Shown here piece by piece: positions 1 to 11,191 of a DNA stretch of 64,000 nucleotides. How positions within the stretch are numbered: the stretch's first letter is position 1; the number at the start of each line of letters is the position of its first letter. The translations under genes and the position numbers were made by a program. This DNA is from Clostridiaceae bacterium (GTDB lineage: Bacteria; Bacillota; Clostridia; Oscillospirales; Butyricicoccaceae): assembly GCA_018383195.1 (NCBI GenBank), contig JAGZOP010000001.1, forward strand, positions 124,001-188,000. Reading direction: 5' to 3'. The notes below the pieces were generated by a model. It was not told the DNA's origin, did no database searches, and saw only the letters and a list, made by a program, of their open reading frames with translations.

Positions 1-3000
1 AGCGCAATGGCAACAAACGCCTTTTCGCCGCCTGAGAGCAGCGTAATTGTTTTGACCGCCTTTCCCGGCGGGCAAACCAGAATATCAATCCCGCAGTTCA
101 AAATGTCCGCCGTGTCCGCAAGCTGCAATTCGGCATGCCCTCCGCCAAAAATCTCCCGAAATGTCTGTCCGAAAAAGGCATTCAGCTTGGCGAACTCGGT
201 GGCAAACACCTTTTTCATATTGAGGGTCAGCTGTGCAATCAACTGGTGCAGTTCGCGCTGCGCGGTTTCCAGATCATCCTTTTGCCCACCGAGGAACGTA
301 ATGCGTTCCATAAGCGTATCATATTCCTGCGTTGCGTCCAGATTGACGTTGCCGAGCGCACGCATTTGTCCGCGCAGTTCCTCCACACGGCGTTCTGCCG
401 CAGACGGGTCGGGCAGGTCGGCTGCAATTTGCGCTGCCGGAGTCGGGGTCAGTTCATAGTTTTCCCACATCTTCGTCAGGATTTGCGTTTCCCGCTCATT
501 TTGCTGCTCCAGACGCGTCGTTAGTCGGGATTTTTCCCGTTCCAGATTCAAAATCTCCTCATTTTGCGCCTGCGTATCCTGATCGGCTTGCGTTTTTTCC
601 CGCTCAAGCTGCATGCGCCTGCCCGCAGTTTTTTGAATGCTGTCCCGCAAGGCATCCGCGCCCCCACCATCCTTCTGCATGGCAGCTTCCGCTTCCCGCA
701 GCGCAGCCGTATCGCTTTCGATACTCCGCGCAAATGTTTGGAGCGTCTGCTCCACGCCAGACAGTTCCCGCACCATTTCTCCGTGCAGGCGCTCCAAATC
801 GTCCAGTGCACGGCGTTCTGCGGCTGCTTCCGTCCGATTTTCTGCCACAGCAGTCTGAAGGGCTGCCTGCTGTGCCGCCGCGTGAGCCCGCTCATCTTCC
901 ACCCGGGCAAGGGCGGTGTCCTGCGCGGCACATGCCGCTTGCAGTTTTGCAGCCTGCTCCTGCCCCAAACGCAGCATTTCCCGCTTTTCGGCAATGGTCC
1001 GTTCATATTCCGTCCGCGCCTTGGCAAGACCGTCCCGCTCACGGGTCAGCGCTTCATCCCGCCGCTGCATATTGTCCAGCAGCGCACCATGCTGTGCAAG
1101 GACCGTCGTGATGCGGACCTCGTCGCTCTGTGCCTGTGCGCATTTTTGCTCCATCTGCTTGCGGGCATCCGCGCACGCCGCAAGCGACTCCTGCGCGGAG
1201 CGCAGCCTGCGCTCCGCCTCCTCAGCCTGCTGTTTGAGCAGGATTTGTTTACGCTCCAATTCCCGCAGGGCTTCGGCGCGCGCCAATGCGCCGGTTCCTT
1301 TGGAAACTGAGCCGCCTGTCATCGCGCCGCCGGTTTGAATGATCTGACCATCCAATGTGACAATCCGGAAGCGATACCGATACGCCCGCGCAAGCGCAAG
1401 CGCCGCGTCCAGATTTTCGGCAACGACTGTGCGCGCAAGCAGGTTTTGAACAATCCCGCGGTATTCCTCTGCACAGTCCACCAACTTGTCTGCCGTCCCC
1501 AAACTACCCGAAAATTCCTCCACGCCCTGCTCGCGCAGCGACACGGGTTTGATTGTATCCATAGGAAGGAACGTTGCGCGGCCGCTGTCGCTGCGCCGCA
1601 AAAACGCAATCGCATCTTTGGCATCCTGCGCAGTCTCGACCACGAGATGGGACGCTGATGCGCCGAGCGCAGTTTCGATGGCGGTCACATAGGCGGCTTC
1701 GACATGTAGCAGCGACGAAACCGGGCCGCGTATGCCGCGCTGCGCACCGGATTGCGCGCGCTTCATCACCCGCTTGACCGCTCCCGAAAACCCTTCATAC
1801 TCTCTCTGCATCTCGCGCAGCATATGTATACGGTTTTGACTGTCGCTCCACGCGGTTCTGCATGCCGCAAGCGTCGCTTCACAGGCATCTGTCTGCGCAC
1901 GGCATTCACGTTCTTTTTCAGCAGCCGCAGACAGCCGTTTTTTGGCATCTGCAAGGATATGCAGACACTCCTGCTGTTTGGCGATGTGCCCGTCATGAAT
2001 CTGCCGCTCGCCGGCAAGCTGCGCACTGCTCTGTGAAATTTCACGGTCCAGCGTATCCCGACGATTTCTCAGTTCGTCCAGAGCCGCCTGCGCTGCGGTT
2101 TGCGCCAGTTCTGTCTGGAAATTCTCTGCGTTCCCCCCTGCAATTTCCTCCCGCAGGCGCGTACGCGTCTGTAGGCCTTCCGCGCTCTGTGCATCCAGTT
2201 CCGCAATGCGCTGCTCTGTCTGCACTAGGGAATGCTGAATCTTCGCATACGCTTCATCCAGTGCGGCGCAGCGAGTGCGCCGCGCCTGCTGCTGACACGC
2301 GAGCGCCGCAGCCTGTTCTGCTTTTCGCTCCTGATCTTGTCTGGTGCGCACGAGATTCTCTTCATGATTTTGAATACCGGCACGCAGCACCGCGCATCGG
2401 CTCTGCATCTCAGCAAGCCGATGTTCCCGCTCACGCAGTTTGCGGCGCAGCCCGTCGGTTTTTCCATCGAGCTGATGCATCTGCTCTGTCAAAGCTTCCG
2501 CACGCTGATAAAGCTGCGTCAGCTTCGCATGTGCATGCTCCAACTGCTCCGCACAAATCTGCTGATTTTTTTCGTTTTCCGCTTTTCCGGAGCGCAGCGC
2601 ATGCAGTTCACGCAGCCACAGCGAAACCTCAATTCCACGCAGCTCATCGCGCAGCAGCAAATACTTTCTTGCTTTTTCCGCCTGTGCAGCAAGCGGCGCG
2701 GCCTGATGCTCCAATTCGCTGAACAAATCGCGGATACGCACCAGATTTTCCTCTGTTGCGGCAAGGCGGCGCTCTGCCTCTTCCTTGCGCGTCCGAAACT
2801 TCGTAATTCCCGCAGCTTCTTCAAAAATCTCGCGGCGGTCCTCACTTTTCAGCGAAAGGATTTCGTCCACGCGCCCCTGCCCAATGATCGAATAACCATC
2901 TCTGCCAAGACCGGTATCCATAAACAGTTCATGGATATCTTTCAGACGGCAGTGCTTTTTGTTCAGATAATATTCGCTTTCACCCGAGCGGTAATACCGC

Positions 3001-3305
3001 CTTGTCACCATAATCTCGGTGTGTTCCGAGCGGAAAATCCCCTCGGCATTGTCCAAAATCAGCGAAACCTCGGCGAAGCCCAACGGTCTGCGCTTCTGTG
3101 TCCCGCCAAAGATCACATCCTCCATACGGGCGCCGCGCAGCGAGCGCGAGGACTGCTCGCCAAGTACCCACCGAATCGCATCCGATATATTTGATTTTCC
3201 GCTGCCGTTCGGCCCGACAATCGCAGTCATGCCGCTCGAAAACCGGATTTCTGTTTTGTCCGGAAACGACTTGAAGCCTTGCAGCAGTAGACTTTTCAGT
3301 ATCAT
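1..3305 (-). CDS. smc: Chromosome segregation ATPase SMC (3' end beyond window)
   Basis: Structural maintenance of chromosomes protein, the condensin core that compacts and segregates the nucleoid with ScpA/ScpB. The reading frame is open from an ATG at 3305 to the window edge, about 1101 codons of a family usually near 1190. Walker A GPNGSGKS lies at residues 31-38, a long Glu/Arg/Gln-rich coiled coil follows, the Gly-rich hinge is near residues 510-660, then a second coiled coil, and the ABC signature LSGGEKA at about 1090, close to the edge. Only the Walker B/D-loop end is missing. GAGG sits 7 bases before the start, and a sigma-A promoter lies upstream. It follows rnc, a common pairing in Firmicutes. 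No frameshift was seen in the stretches I translated. Confidence 0.97.
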   Translation of the reverse strand, partial: MILKSLLLQGFKSFPDKTEIRFSSGMTAIVGPNGSGKSNISDAIRWVLGEQSSRSLRGARMEDVIFGGTQKRRPLGFAEVSLILDNAEGIFRSEHTEIMVTRRYYRSGESEYYLNKKHCRLKDIHELFMDTGLGRDGYSIIGQGRVDEILSLKSEDRREIFEEAAGITKFRTRKEEAERRLAATEENLVRIRDLFSELEHQAAPLAAQAEKARKYLLLRDELRGIEVSLWLRELHALRSGKAENEKNQQICAEQLEHAHAKLTQLYQRAEALTEQMHQLDGKTDGLRRKLREREHRLAEMQSRCAVLRAGIQNHEENLVRTRQDQERKAEQAAALACQQQARRTRCAALDEAYAKIQHSLVQTEQRIAELDAQSAEGLQTRTRLREEIAGGNAENFQTELAQTAAQAALDELRNRRDTLDREISQSSAQLAGERQIHDGHIAKQQECLHILADAKKRLSAAAEKERECRAQTDACEATLAACRTAWSDSQNRIHMLREMQREYEGFSGAVKRVMKRAQSGAQRGIRGPVSSLLHVEAAYVTAIETALGASASHLVVETAQDAKDAIAFLRRSDSGRATFLPMDTIKPVSLREQGVEEFSGSLGTADKLVDCAEEYRGIVQNLLARTVVAENLDAALALARAYRYRFRIVTLDGQIIQTGGAMTGGSVSKGTGALARAEALRELERKQILLKQQAEEAERRLRSAQESLAACADARKQMEQKCAQAQSDEVRITTVLAQHGALLDNMQRRDEALTRERDGLAKARTEYERTIAEKREMLRLGQEQAAKLQAACAAQDTALARVEDERAHAAAQQAALQTAVAENRTEAAAERRALDDLERLHGEMVRELSGVEQTLQTFARSIESDTAALREAEAAMQKDGGGADALRDSIQKTAGRRMQLEREKTQADQDTQAQNEEILNLEREKSRLTTRLEQQNERETQILTKMWENYELTPTPAAQIAADLPDPSAAERRVEELRGQMRALGNVNLDATQEYDTLMERITFLGGQKDDLETAQRELHQLIAQLTLNMKKVFATEFAKLNAFFGQTFREIFGGGHAELQLADTADILNCGIDILVCPPGKAVKTITLLSGGEKAFVAIA

Positions 3306-3343
3306 GCAGCACCCTCATAACAGACATTGTTCGTGATATTATC

Positions 3344-3372
3344 AGTGTATCATCTTTCTTTTTTAGAATCAA
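3344..3372 (-). promoter_or_regulatory. Sigma-A promoter for smc
   Basis: On the minus strand, TTGATT (3372-3367), 17-bp spacer, TACACT (3349-3344). It lies about 40 bases upstream of the smc ATG and after the rnc terminator, so smc probably has its own transcript. Confidence 0.6.
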
Positions 3373-3404
3373 CTTCGACGAACATTTTTTCACAGTTCAG
3401 ACAC

Positions 3405-3449
3405 AAAAACGCGCCGAAGACCGACGGAATCCCGTCCTGTCCCCGGCGC
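3405..3449 (-). terminator. Intrinsic terminator after rnc
   Basis: Minus-strand stem-loop with outer arms GCGCCGG/TCGGCGC, an inner GACGG/CCGTC stem, and a run of five T. It lies between rnc and smc and should end the topA-to-rnc transcript. Confidence 0.7.
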
Positions 3450-3472
3450 ATCCTGATTGGTGTAAAGGGGTT

Positions 3473-4159
3473 TTACTTGTCTTTTCCGAAGCCCATCAGC
3501 TCCAGCGCCTGTTTCGCCGCCATCTGCTCGGCCTCTTTTTTGCTGTGTCCCTTTCCTTCTGCAAAGACGTTGGAATTGAGCAGAAGCTGCATGGTAAAGG
3601 TCTTATCATGGTCCGGACCGCTCGAGCCAGCCAGCCGGTATTCCAACGTTTCCTGCCGGTTTTTCTGCACAATTTCCTGCAAAGCGGTCTTATAATCCTT
3701 AAACATGCGACCCTGACGCGCCCGTTCTGCCGCCTGCGGGATAAAGCTCAGCACAAAGGCACGCGCAGGTTCAATCCCTCCGTCAAGGTAGATTGCGCCC
3801 AACAGCGCCTCCACCGCATCCGCCAGAATGCTTGGGCGGCGGCGTCCGCCGCTCGTTTCCTCCCCATGTCCAAGGCAAATTTCCTTGTCAATGCCGAGTT
3901 CCTTGGCGACCTCATACAACGCCTGTTCACAGACCACCGCTGCACGCAGCTTGGTCAGTTCGCCCTCCGGCAGCTCCGGAAAATGGTTGTAAAGGTAATC
4001 CGCCGTGACAAATCCGAGTACGGAGTCGCCAAGAAACTCAAGCCGCTCATTGTGCTGCAAATGCCGTGCACGCTGCTCGTTGGCATAGGACGAATGGGTC
4101 AGCGCCTTGCGGAAGAGCACCGGATTTTGAAACCGATAGCCAATCTTGTCTTTCAGCAT
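3473..4159 (-). CDS. rnc: Ribonuclease III
   Basis: Double-strand-specific endoribonuclease that processes rRNA precursors and structured mRNAs. It is 228 aa, normal for the family. The signature NERLEFLGDS is at residues 37-46 with its catalytic Glu/Asp. The second acidic cluster, ADAVEALLGAIYLDGG, is near residues 112-127. A C-terminal double-stranded RNA-binding domain begins around DYKTALQEIVQ (about 155) and ends in an alanine-rich AAKQAL helix. It lies 67 bp downstream of plsX on the same strand. The usual acpP gene between plsX and rnc is absent here. Confidence 0.97.
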   Translation of the reverse strand: MLKDKIGYRFQNPVLFRKALTHSSYANEQRARHLQHNERLEFLGDSVLGFVTADYLYNHFPELPEGELTKLRAAVVCEQALYEVAKELGIDKEICLGHGEETSGGRRRPSILADAVEALLGAIYLDGGIEPARAFVLSFIPQAAERARQGRMFKDYKTALQEIVQKNRQETLEYRLAGSSGPDHDKTFTMQLLLNSNVFAEGKGHSKKEAEQMAAKQALELMGFGKDK

Positions 4160-4226
4160 GAAATTCTCCTTTCCTGTTTGTCAATCGGGCGGGAGGACAG
4201 CCTCTGCGCCTCCCGCCGAAAATCTT

Positions 4227-5243
4227 TTATTTTTCAAGGGTCATGTGCGCAATGTTCTGCTGCACCGTCTCAATCATGCCGCTTTTAGTGTAGGCAATCG
4301 CCTGACGCACCGCATTCATGAACGCAATCTCATTAGACGAGCCGTGCGCCTTGATAACCGGGTGCGCGATACCGAGGAATGGCGCGCCGCCGACCGCGTC
4401 CTGATTGAACAGGTCGCGGAACTCGTCCATGCCCTTTTTGCAGGCGAGATAGGCGAGTTTGGTCGCTGCGTTGCGCAGAAAGACCTTCTTAATCTCCCCT
4501 GCCATAAACTTTGCCGTGCCCTCGATGGTCTTGAGCATGACGTTGCCCGCAAAACCGTCGCACACTGCCACGTCGCACTTACCGCCCGGCACGTCGGTAC
4601 CCTCGACGTTGCCGACAAAGTTGAGCCGTCCTGCCTCGTGCGCAGCCTTCAACAGCGCATAAGTTTCCTTGCGCATGGCGTCGCCCTTGGAGTCCTCCGA
4701 GCCGTTGTTCACCAGACCGACGCGCGGCTTTTCGATGCCGCGGATTTTCTCGGCGTACAGCGAACCGAGATAGGCGAACTGGAGCAGATATTCTGCCGTG
4801 CATTCGGTATTCGCGCCCGCGTCCACCAGCATAACCTGCCCGCCCGCGCACGGCATGACCGGGGCGAGCGCCGCGCGGCGGATGCCCTTGATGCGCTTGC
4901 AGATGAGCGTTGCGCCCGAAAGCAGCGCGCCGGTCGAGCCGGCAGAAACAATCGCGTCCGCTTCGCCATTTTTCACCAATTTAAGAGCGACCGCCATCGA
5001 GCTTTCAGGCTTCTGGCGCAGCACGGTTGCCGGATCGTCGTGCATATCTACCACATCGGGGGCATGGACAATCGACAGACCGGGCGTATTCTCCGCGCCC
5101 TGTTCCTTCAAAATGCTGCGGATACGTTCCTCCGGACCGACGAGGACAATCTCCTCGCCGTATGCTTTGGCTGCGAGCACGCCGCCCTGAATGGGTGCGA
5201 GCGGCGCATTGTCGCCACCCATGACGTCAATCGCGATTTTCAT
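4227..5243 (-). CDS. plsX: Phosphate acyltransferase PlsX
   Basis: Converts acyl-ACP and phosphate to acyl-phosphate, the donor for PlsY in the first step of phosphatidic acid synthesis; a peripheral membrane enzyme. It is 338 aa and starts MKIAIDVMGGDNAP, the family's hallmark N-terminus. GSTGALLSGA and NNGSEDSKGD motifs are visible, as is the CDGFAGNVMLKT segment. It starts one base after the trmFO stop, so the two are probably translationally coupled. Its position between trmFO and rnc differs from the fapR-plsX-fabD order of Bacillus, and no FapR operator was seen. Confidence 0.97.
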   Translation of the reverse strand: MKIAIDVMGGDNAPLAPIQGGVLAAKAYGEEIVLVGPEERIRSILKEQGAENTPGLSIVHAPDVVDMHDDPATVLRQKPESSMAVALKLVKNGEADAIVSAGSTGALLSGATLICKRIKGIRRAALAPVMPCAGGQVMLVDAGANTECTAEYLLQFAYLGSLYAEKIRGIEKPRVGLVNNGSEDSKGDAMRKETYALLKAAHEAGRLNFVGNVEGTDVPGGKCDVAVCDGFAGNVMLKTIEGTAKFMAGEIKKVFLRNAATKLAYLACKKGMDEFRDLFNQDAVGGAPFLGIAHPVIKAHGSSNEIAFMNAVRQAIAYTKSGMIETVQQNIAHMTLEK

Positions 5244-5244
5244 G

Positions 5245-6541
<1,297 letters not shown>

Positions 6542-6552
<11 letters not shown>

Positions 6553-8956
6553 CCGCTGCACCCTCGCTTTCTACTGCCGGCTCAGTGGCTGCTTTTTTCG
6601 TACTCGCCTTCTTTGCCGTGGTCTTTTTGGCTGTGGTTTTCTTCGCTGCCGTCTTTTTGGTCGTGGTGGACTTTTTGGCAGTTGTTTTCTTTGCCGCAGT
6701 CTTTTTTGCGGTTTTCTTCTTGGGCTTTTCTTCGCCCTCCCCTGCCTCAGCAGCGGCTGCCTCCTCTGCCGCTTTGGCAGCCTTTGCCGCTTCGCGCTCC
6801 GCAGCCTTCGCTGCGCGTGCCTCACGGCGCTGACGGTTCTTCTCCGCTTCCTCGGGCGGCAGTCCTTCCTTGACCAGCTCCTTATAGCCGCAGCCCTCGC
6901 GCAGACACACATCGGTGACTTCCTTGGAGTCGCGGTCTGTGTGGCGGAACAGCGACGAATCGCAGGTCGGGCACTTGGTCTTGAGCGGCTTATCCCACGT
7001 AATAAACTGGCACTCCGGGTACTTGTCGCACGAGTAATAGACATATCCGCGCGCGGATTTCTTTTTGACCACCTTCATGCCGCACACCGGGCAGGCAGCG
7101 CCGGTGTCCTCGGTGATTGCCTTGGTGTTCGTGCACTCCGGAAAACCCGGGCACGCGAGGAACTTGCCGAACCGCCCGATCTTGATGACCATGTTTCTGC
7201 CGCACTTATCGCAGACGATGTCGGTTTCCTCGTCCTTAATCTTGATGCGCTGCCCCTCCATGTCGATTTCCGCCTGCTCGAGCGCGCTTTCAAAGCCGCC
7301 ATAGAAGCCGCGCAGCAGGTCAACATAATTTTCCTTGCCCGCTTCGACCAGATCCAGTTCATTTTCCATATTCGCAGTAAACTCATAGTCCGCAACCGAC
7401 TGGAATTTATCCACGAGCAGACCGGTCACGCCCTCGCCAAGCGGGGTCGGGCGCAGGCTGCGGCTCTCCTTGGTGACATAATTGCGGGTTTCGATGGTTG
7501 AAATGGTCGGCGCATAGGTAGACGGACGACCGATGCCGCGCTCCTCCATGGCGCGCACGAGCGACGCCTCGGTATACCGCGCGGGCGGCTGGGTAAAATG
7601 CTGGCTCGGCTCTACCGAAAGCGCGGTGAGCGGGTCGCCCTCTGCAAACGGCGGAAGCGGTTTGCCCGCCTCGCCCGGCTTTTCGTCGTCGGTCGATTCC
7701 TCATAGACGGCGGTGAAGCCAGAAAACGCAACGGTATGACCGGATGCGCGGAACACATAGCCTTCGCTTAAAATATCCGCCGAAATGGTGTCCAAAATCG
7801 CGTCCGCCATCTGGCATGCCACAAAACGCAGCCAAATCAGACGATACAGCTTGTACTGGTCCGGGCTGAGGCTCTGCCGAATCTGGTCGGGTTCCAGCGT
7901 CACATCGGACGGGCGGATGGCTTCGTGTGCGTCCTGTGCACCGCCCTTGGTCTTGAATACGCGCGGCTTGCCCGGATAATAAGCATCCCCATAGCGGCTC
8001 TTGATGAACTGCGCCGCCGCCGCGGTCGCCTCGTCGGACAGGCGCAGCGAGTCGGTACGCATGTAGGTGATCAGACCGGTCAGCCCCATGCCCTCAATCT
8101 CGATGCCTTCGTACAGTTCCTGCGCTACACTCATGGTGCGGCGCGGGGTCATGTTCAGCTTGCGGGACGCCTCCTGCTGGAGGGTCGAGGTCGTAAACGG
8201 TGCGGGCGCGGACTTTTTCTTCTTGCCCTTCTTGACCATGCCGACCGTGAATGGCTTGCCGGCAACCGCATCCACAACCTTCTGGGCGCTCTCCTCATTC
8301 GGCAGCTCGCGGTTTCCCGCTGCGTCGCTGTAATAGCGCGCGCCAAATTTGCCGCCCAACGCAGTCTGAAGCTGCACGTCGATCTGCCAATATTCCTCAG
8401 GCTGAAATGCGCGGATTTCATTTTCACGATCTACTACCAGACGGGTAGCAACCGACTGCACGCGTCCTGCGCTCAGACCGCGCTTGACCTTTTTCCACAG
8501 AAACGGTGATAATTTATATCCCACAATGCGGTCCAGAATGCGGCGCGCCTGCTGCGCATCCACAAGGTCTGCATCAATATCGCGCGGATGCTCGATGCCA
8601 TACCGCACCGCATTTTTTGTAATCTCGTTAAAAGTGACGCGCTTATAGCCGCCCTCTTTCAGTTTCAGCAGTTCTTTCAAATGCCACGAAATCGCTTCCC
8701 CCTCGCGGTCAGGGTCCGTTGCGAGATACACAAAATCGCTTTCCTTCGCAGCCTTGCGCAGCTCACTGATGATTTTGTCTTTTCCTTCGATCGGAACGTA
8801 TTCCGGAGCAAAGTTATTGTCAAAATCAATGCTCATTTTCTTTTTTGGCAGGTCGCGCAGATGTCCCATTGAAGCCTTGACCACATAATCAGGACCGAGA
8901 TACTTCCCGATTGTCTTGGCCTTCGCCGGGGACTCCACGATTACCAGTTTTGACAT
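6542..8956 (-). CDS. topA: DNA topoisomerase I with lysine-rich tail
   Basis: Type IA topoisomerase that relaxes negative supercoils. It is 804 aa. The start at 8956 (MSKLVIVESPAKAKTIGKYLG) follows GGAGG; a longer in-frame reading has no better site. The TOPRIM domain includes ATDPDREGEAISWHL, and the catalytic tyrosine is in LITYMRTDSLR. The C-terminal part has zinc ribbons beginning CDKCGRNM, CPVCGMKV and CPTCDSSL. About 100 residues then follow of Ala/Glu-rich and Lys/Thr/Ala-rich low complexity (KKTTAKK-type repeats) resembling histone H1 tails. Such tails occur in some actinobacterial and clostridial TopA proteins and are thought to aid processive DNA binding. It lies 54 bp after dprA. 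Confidence 0.97.
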
Positions 8957-9010
8957 GTTTGTTCCTCCATTTGGCTCTATTCGAAAACCGGCTTCCACCG
9001 GTGCTGTGTG

Positions 9011-10207
9011 CTATCGAATGACAATGCGCCCATTTTCCCGCGCCAGCACGCCGTCCAATTCCAGCATGGTCAGTGCTGTCATCACGCGCGAAGCGGGCAA
9101 ATCGGTCACTTCCAGAATGCCTTCCGGCGTATCCGCGCCGTCTGCAACCGCCTGCACAATCTGCTTCTGCTCGTCAGACAGTTCCGCAGGCACCGGATGC
9201 GGTGCGGATACCGTCTGCGCCGCAAGCGGTTCTTCCGTCTTTTTCTGCAAAATTTTATCCCACAGGTCGGATGGCTTCTCTTCTTCTCCTGCATCCTCGG
9301 GTTCATCCCAAACCGGTTCCGCCATCTGCTGCGGAAAAACGCTCAATTCCCCAATGATATCCCGCGGTTCGGTGACCAGTGCAGCTTCTCCATCCCGAAT
9401 CAAACGGTTGCATCCTGCCGAGCCCGGCGCATTGATTGCGCCCGGAACCGCAAAAACTTCACGACCCTGATCGAGCGCCAGACGCGCCGTAATGAGCGCA
9501 CCCGAGCGCAGCGGCGCCTCCACAACCAACACGCCGCGAGACAGACCGCTGATGATGCGGTTGCGAATCGGAAAACGGAATCCGTCATGCGGCGTTCCGG
9601 GTGGGTTCTCGCTGATGACTGCGCCCGAAAGCAGAATATCTCCCATCAGGAAATTATGCTCGGGCGGATAGCAGATGTTCAGCCCTCCCGCAAGCACAGC
9701 AATGGTTTTGCCGCCGGCTTTAAGCGCGCCGCGTGCAGCTGCACCGTCCGCGCCAAGCGCCATGCCGGAAACAACCGTACATCCGGCTTTCGCCAGCCCA
9801 TACCCGAAGTGCTCTGCCGCCATCAGCCCATAGGGTGTTGCCTTTCTGGTGCCGACAATCCCAATTCCCGACGTCTGTTCCAAATCGGGCAGCTTGCCCT
9901 TGACATACAGGACAAGCGGCGGGTCTGGAATACGGCGCAAAATGGATGGGTATTCCGCATCGGCAAGCGTCACGATGGAAATGCCCAGCGCTTCGCAGTC
10001 ATAGGCAATCGCCCGCGCCCGCTCCATGCTCTTGTCGCTGAGCGCATCGACCTGCCGCTTGGTCAGACCGGTCGATGCAGCCAGTTCCGCGCGGCTCATT
10101 GCATAAAGGTGTCCCGGCGTGCCAAAACGGTCAAGCAGCTGATTTTTGACAAGCGCCGTGAGTTCCTCTTTGGCTGCCAGCCACAGCCAGTATGCCCGCC
10201 CGCTCAT
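9011..10207 (-). CDS. dprA: DNA-processing protein DprA
   Basis: Single-strand DNA-binding protein that loads RecA onto incoming DNA in natural transformation; also widely conserved in species not known to be competent. It is 398 aa. An N-terminal helix-hairpin-like region precedes the Rossmann (SLOG) core, with GIVGTRKATPYG, SGMALGADGAAARGAL, AGGLNICYPPEHNFL and FPIRNRIISGLSRG. A C-terminal winged-helix-like domain (EGILEVTDLPASRVMTALT) follows an acidic linker. The ATG at 10207 overlaps the stop of the upstream methyltransferase as ATGA and is preceded by GGGAG. The dprA-topA order is classic. Confidence 0.96.
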   Translation of the reverse strand: MSGRAYWLWLAAKEELTALVKNQLLDRFGTPGHLYAMSRAELAASTGLTKRQVDALSDKSMERARAIAYDCEALGISIVTLADAEYPSILRRIPDPPLVLYVKGKLPDLEQTSGIGIVGTRKATPYGLMAAEHFGYGLAKAGCTVVSGMALGADGAAARGALKAGGKTIAVLAGGLNICYPPEHNFLMGDILLSGAVISENPPGTPHDGFRFPIRNRIISGLSRGVLVVEAPLRSGALITARLALDQGREVFAVPGAINAPGSAGCNRLIRDGEAALVTEPRDIIGELSVFPQQMAEPVWDEPEDAGEEEKPSDLWDKILQKKTEEPLAAQTVSAPHPVPAELSDEQKQIVQAVADGADTPEGILEVTDLPASRVMTALTMLELDGVLARENGRIVIR

Positions 10208-10983
10208 CGGGTCATCTCCCAAATCAGGATGGATGCGGCGACGCCTGCGTTGAGCGATTCGGCACGTCCTGCCATCGGAATCACCATTTTCCGGTCGCAG
10301 AGTTCGAGCGCCTGACGGGTGACGCCTCGCCCTTCGCTGCCGATAATCACTGCCGCGCCATGCAAATCGAGCGTCGTGGACCGAACGCTGTCCGGCTCGA
10401 GCGCTGCCGCATAAACAGGCAGACCGCGTGTTTTGAGCGCTGCAATCGCTTCCGCAAGGGGCATATGATAAACCGGTTGGCGAAATGCGGCGCCCATGGT
10501 CGCACGCACAACCTTGGGTGCGGTCGGGTCAGTGCAGCCTTCGCATAGGATTACGGCATCCAGGGCAAAGGCATCCGCCGTGCGCAAAATGGTTCCCAGA
10601 TTGCCCGGGTCCTGCACGCCGTCGAGCAGGACCGCGCCCGAAAGTGCCTCCGGCAGATCGTCCGCAAACCGTTTTGGCATCGCGCACGAAAAAATCACGC
10701 CCTGCGGGGTTTCTACATCGCTGGCAAGCGCGAAAACCTGCGGCTCTGCTTCAAAAAGCCGCGCACCCTGCGCTTCCGCGCGCGCAATCAGCTCCCCGTT
10801 TTGTGTATCTCCTGTGCGCAGCAGAATGCTTTTGACCATAACACCTGAGGACAGCGCTTCATAGAGCATTTTTTCGCCCTCGCACACCATCTCACCGGCG
10901 CCCTGCCGGTATTTTTTTTCACGCGCCAAACGTGCCAGATGGCGCAGGGTGGTATTGTGCTTACTCTCAATCCGCGTAATCAC
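10204..10983 (-). CDS. TrmH/SpoU-family RNA 2'-O-methyltransferase
   Basis: Predicted SAM-dependent 2'-O-methyltransferase of the SPOUT class acting on rRNA or tRNA. It is 259 aa from a GTG at 10983 that follows GAGGGA; an ATG 18 codons upstream would add a poorly conserved leader. The N-terminal SpoU substrate-binding domain starts ITRIESKHNTTLRHLARL. The catalytic SPOUT knot shows DGVQDPGNLGTILRTADAF, IIGSEGRGVTRQALE and IPMAGRAESLNAGVAASI (motifs 1-3). It is distinct from the RlmB paralogue at 26 kb. The exact target nucleotide cannot be assigned from sequence. It is the first gene of the dprA-topA run. Confidence 0.9.
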   Translation of the reverse strand: MITRIESKHNTTLRHLARLAREKKYRQGAGEMVCEGEKMLYEALSSGVMVKSILLRTGDTQNGELIARAEAQGARLFEAEPQVFALASDVETPQGVIFSCAMPKRFADDLPEALSGAVLLDGVQDPGNLGTILRTADAFALDAVILCEGCTDPTAPKVVRATMGAAFRQPVYHMPLAEAIAALKTRGLPVYAAALEPDSVRSTTLDLHGAAVIIGSEGRGVTRQALELCDRKMVIPMAGRAESLNAGVAASILIWEMTR

Positions 10984-11015
10984 GAGCCGTCCCTCATTTC
11001 TAAAGTAATATGCCG

Positions 11016-11046
11016 AAAGCCTGAACGCATGAAGCATTCAGGCTTT
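11016..11046. terminator. Stem-loop between lysS and the methyltransferase
   Basis: Perfect 10-bp arms AAAGCCTGAA/TTCAGGCTTT with an 11-base loop, in the 208-bp gap downstream of lysS. T-runs on either side are short, so it could be a weak terminator or a leader hairpin of the methyltransferase transcript. Confidence 0.45.
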
Positions 11047-11191
11047 GTCTTCGGAATCAGTCGAACGGCTTCATGGCAGGATTTCATTGTAACACCGGAA
11101 AAGTCCCCGTCGTTTCATGAACCCCTATCTTCCCCATAAAACCTTGTTCGCCGCATAAGTCTACACACCTTAAACTTATTTTAAGCCGCTC

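Noticed and set aside
1..3393. Many short reading frames on both strands across the smc locus
   Set aside because: They are out-of-frame shadows of one long minus-strand frame (from 3305) that stays open to the window edge.
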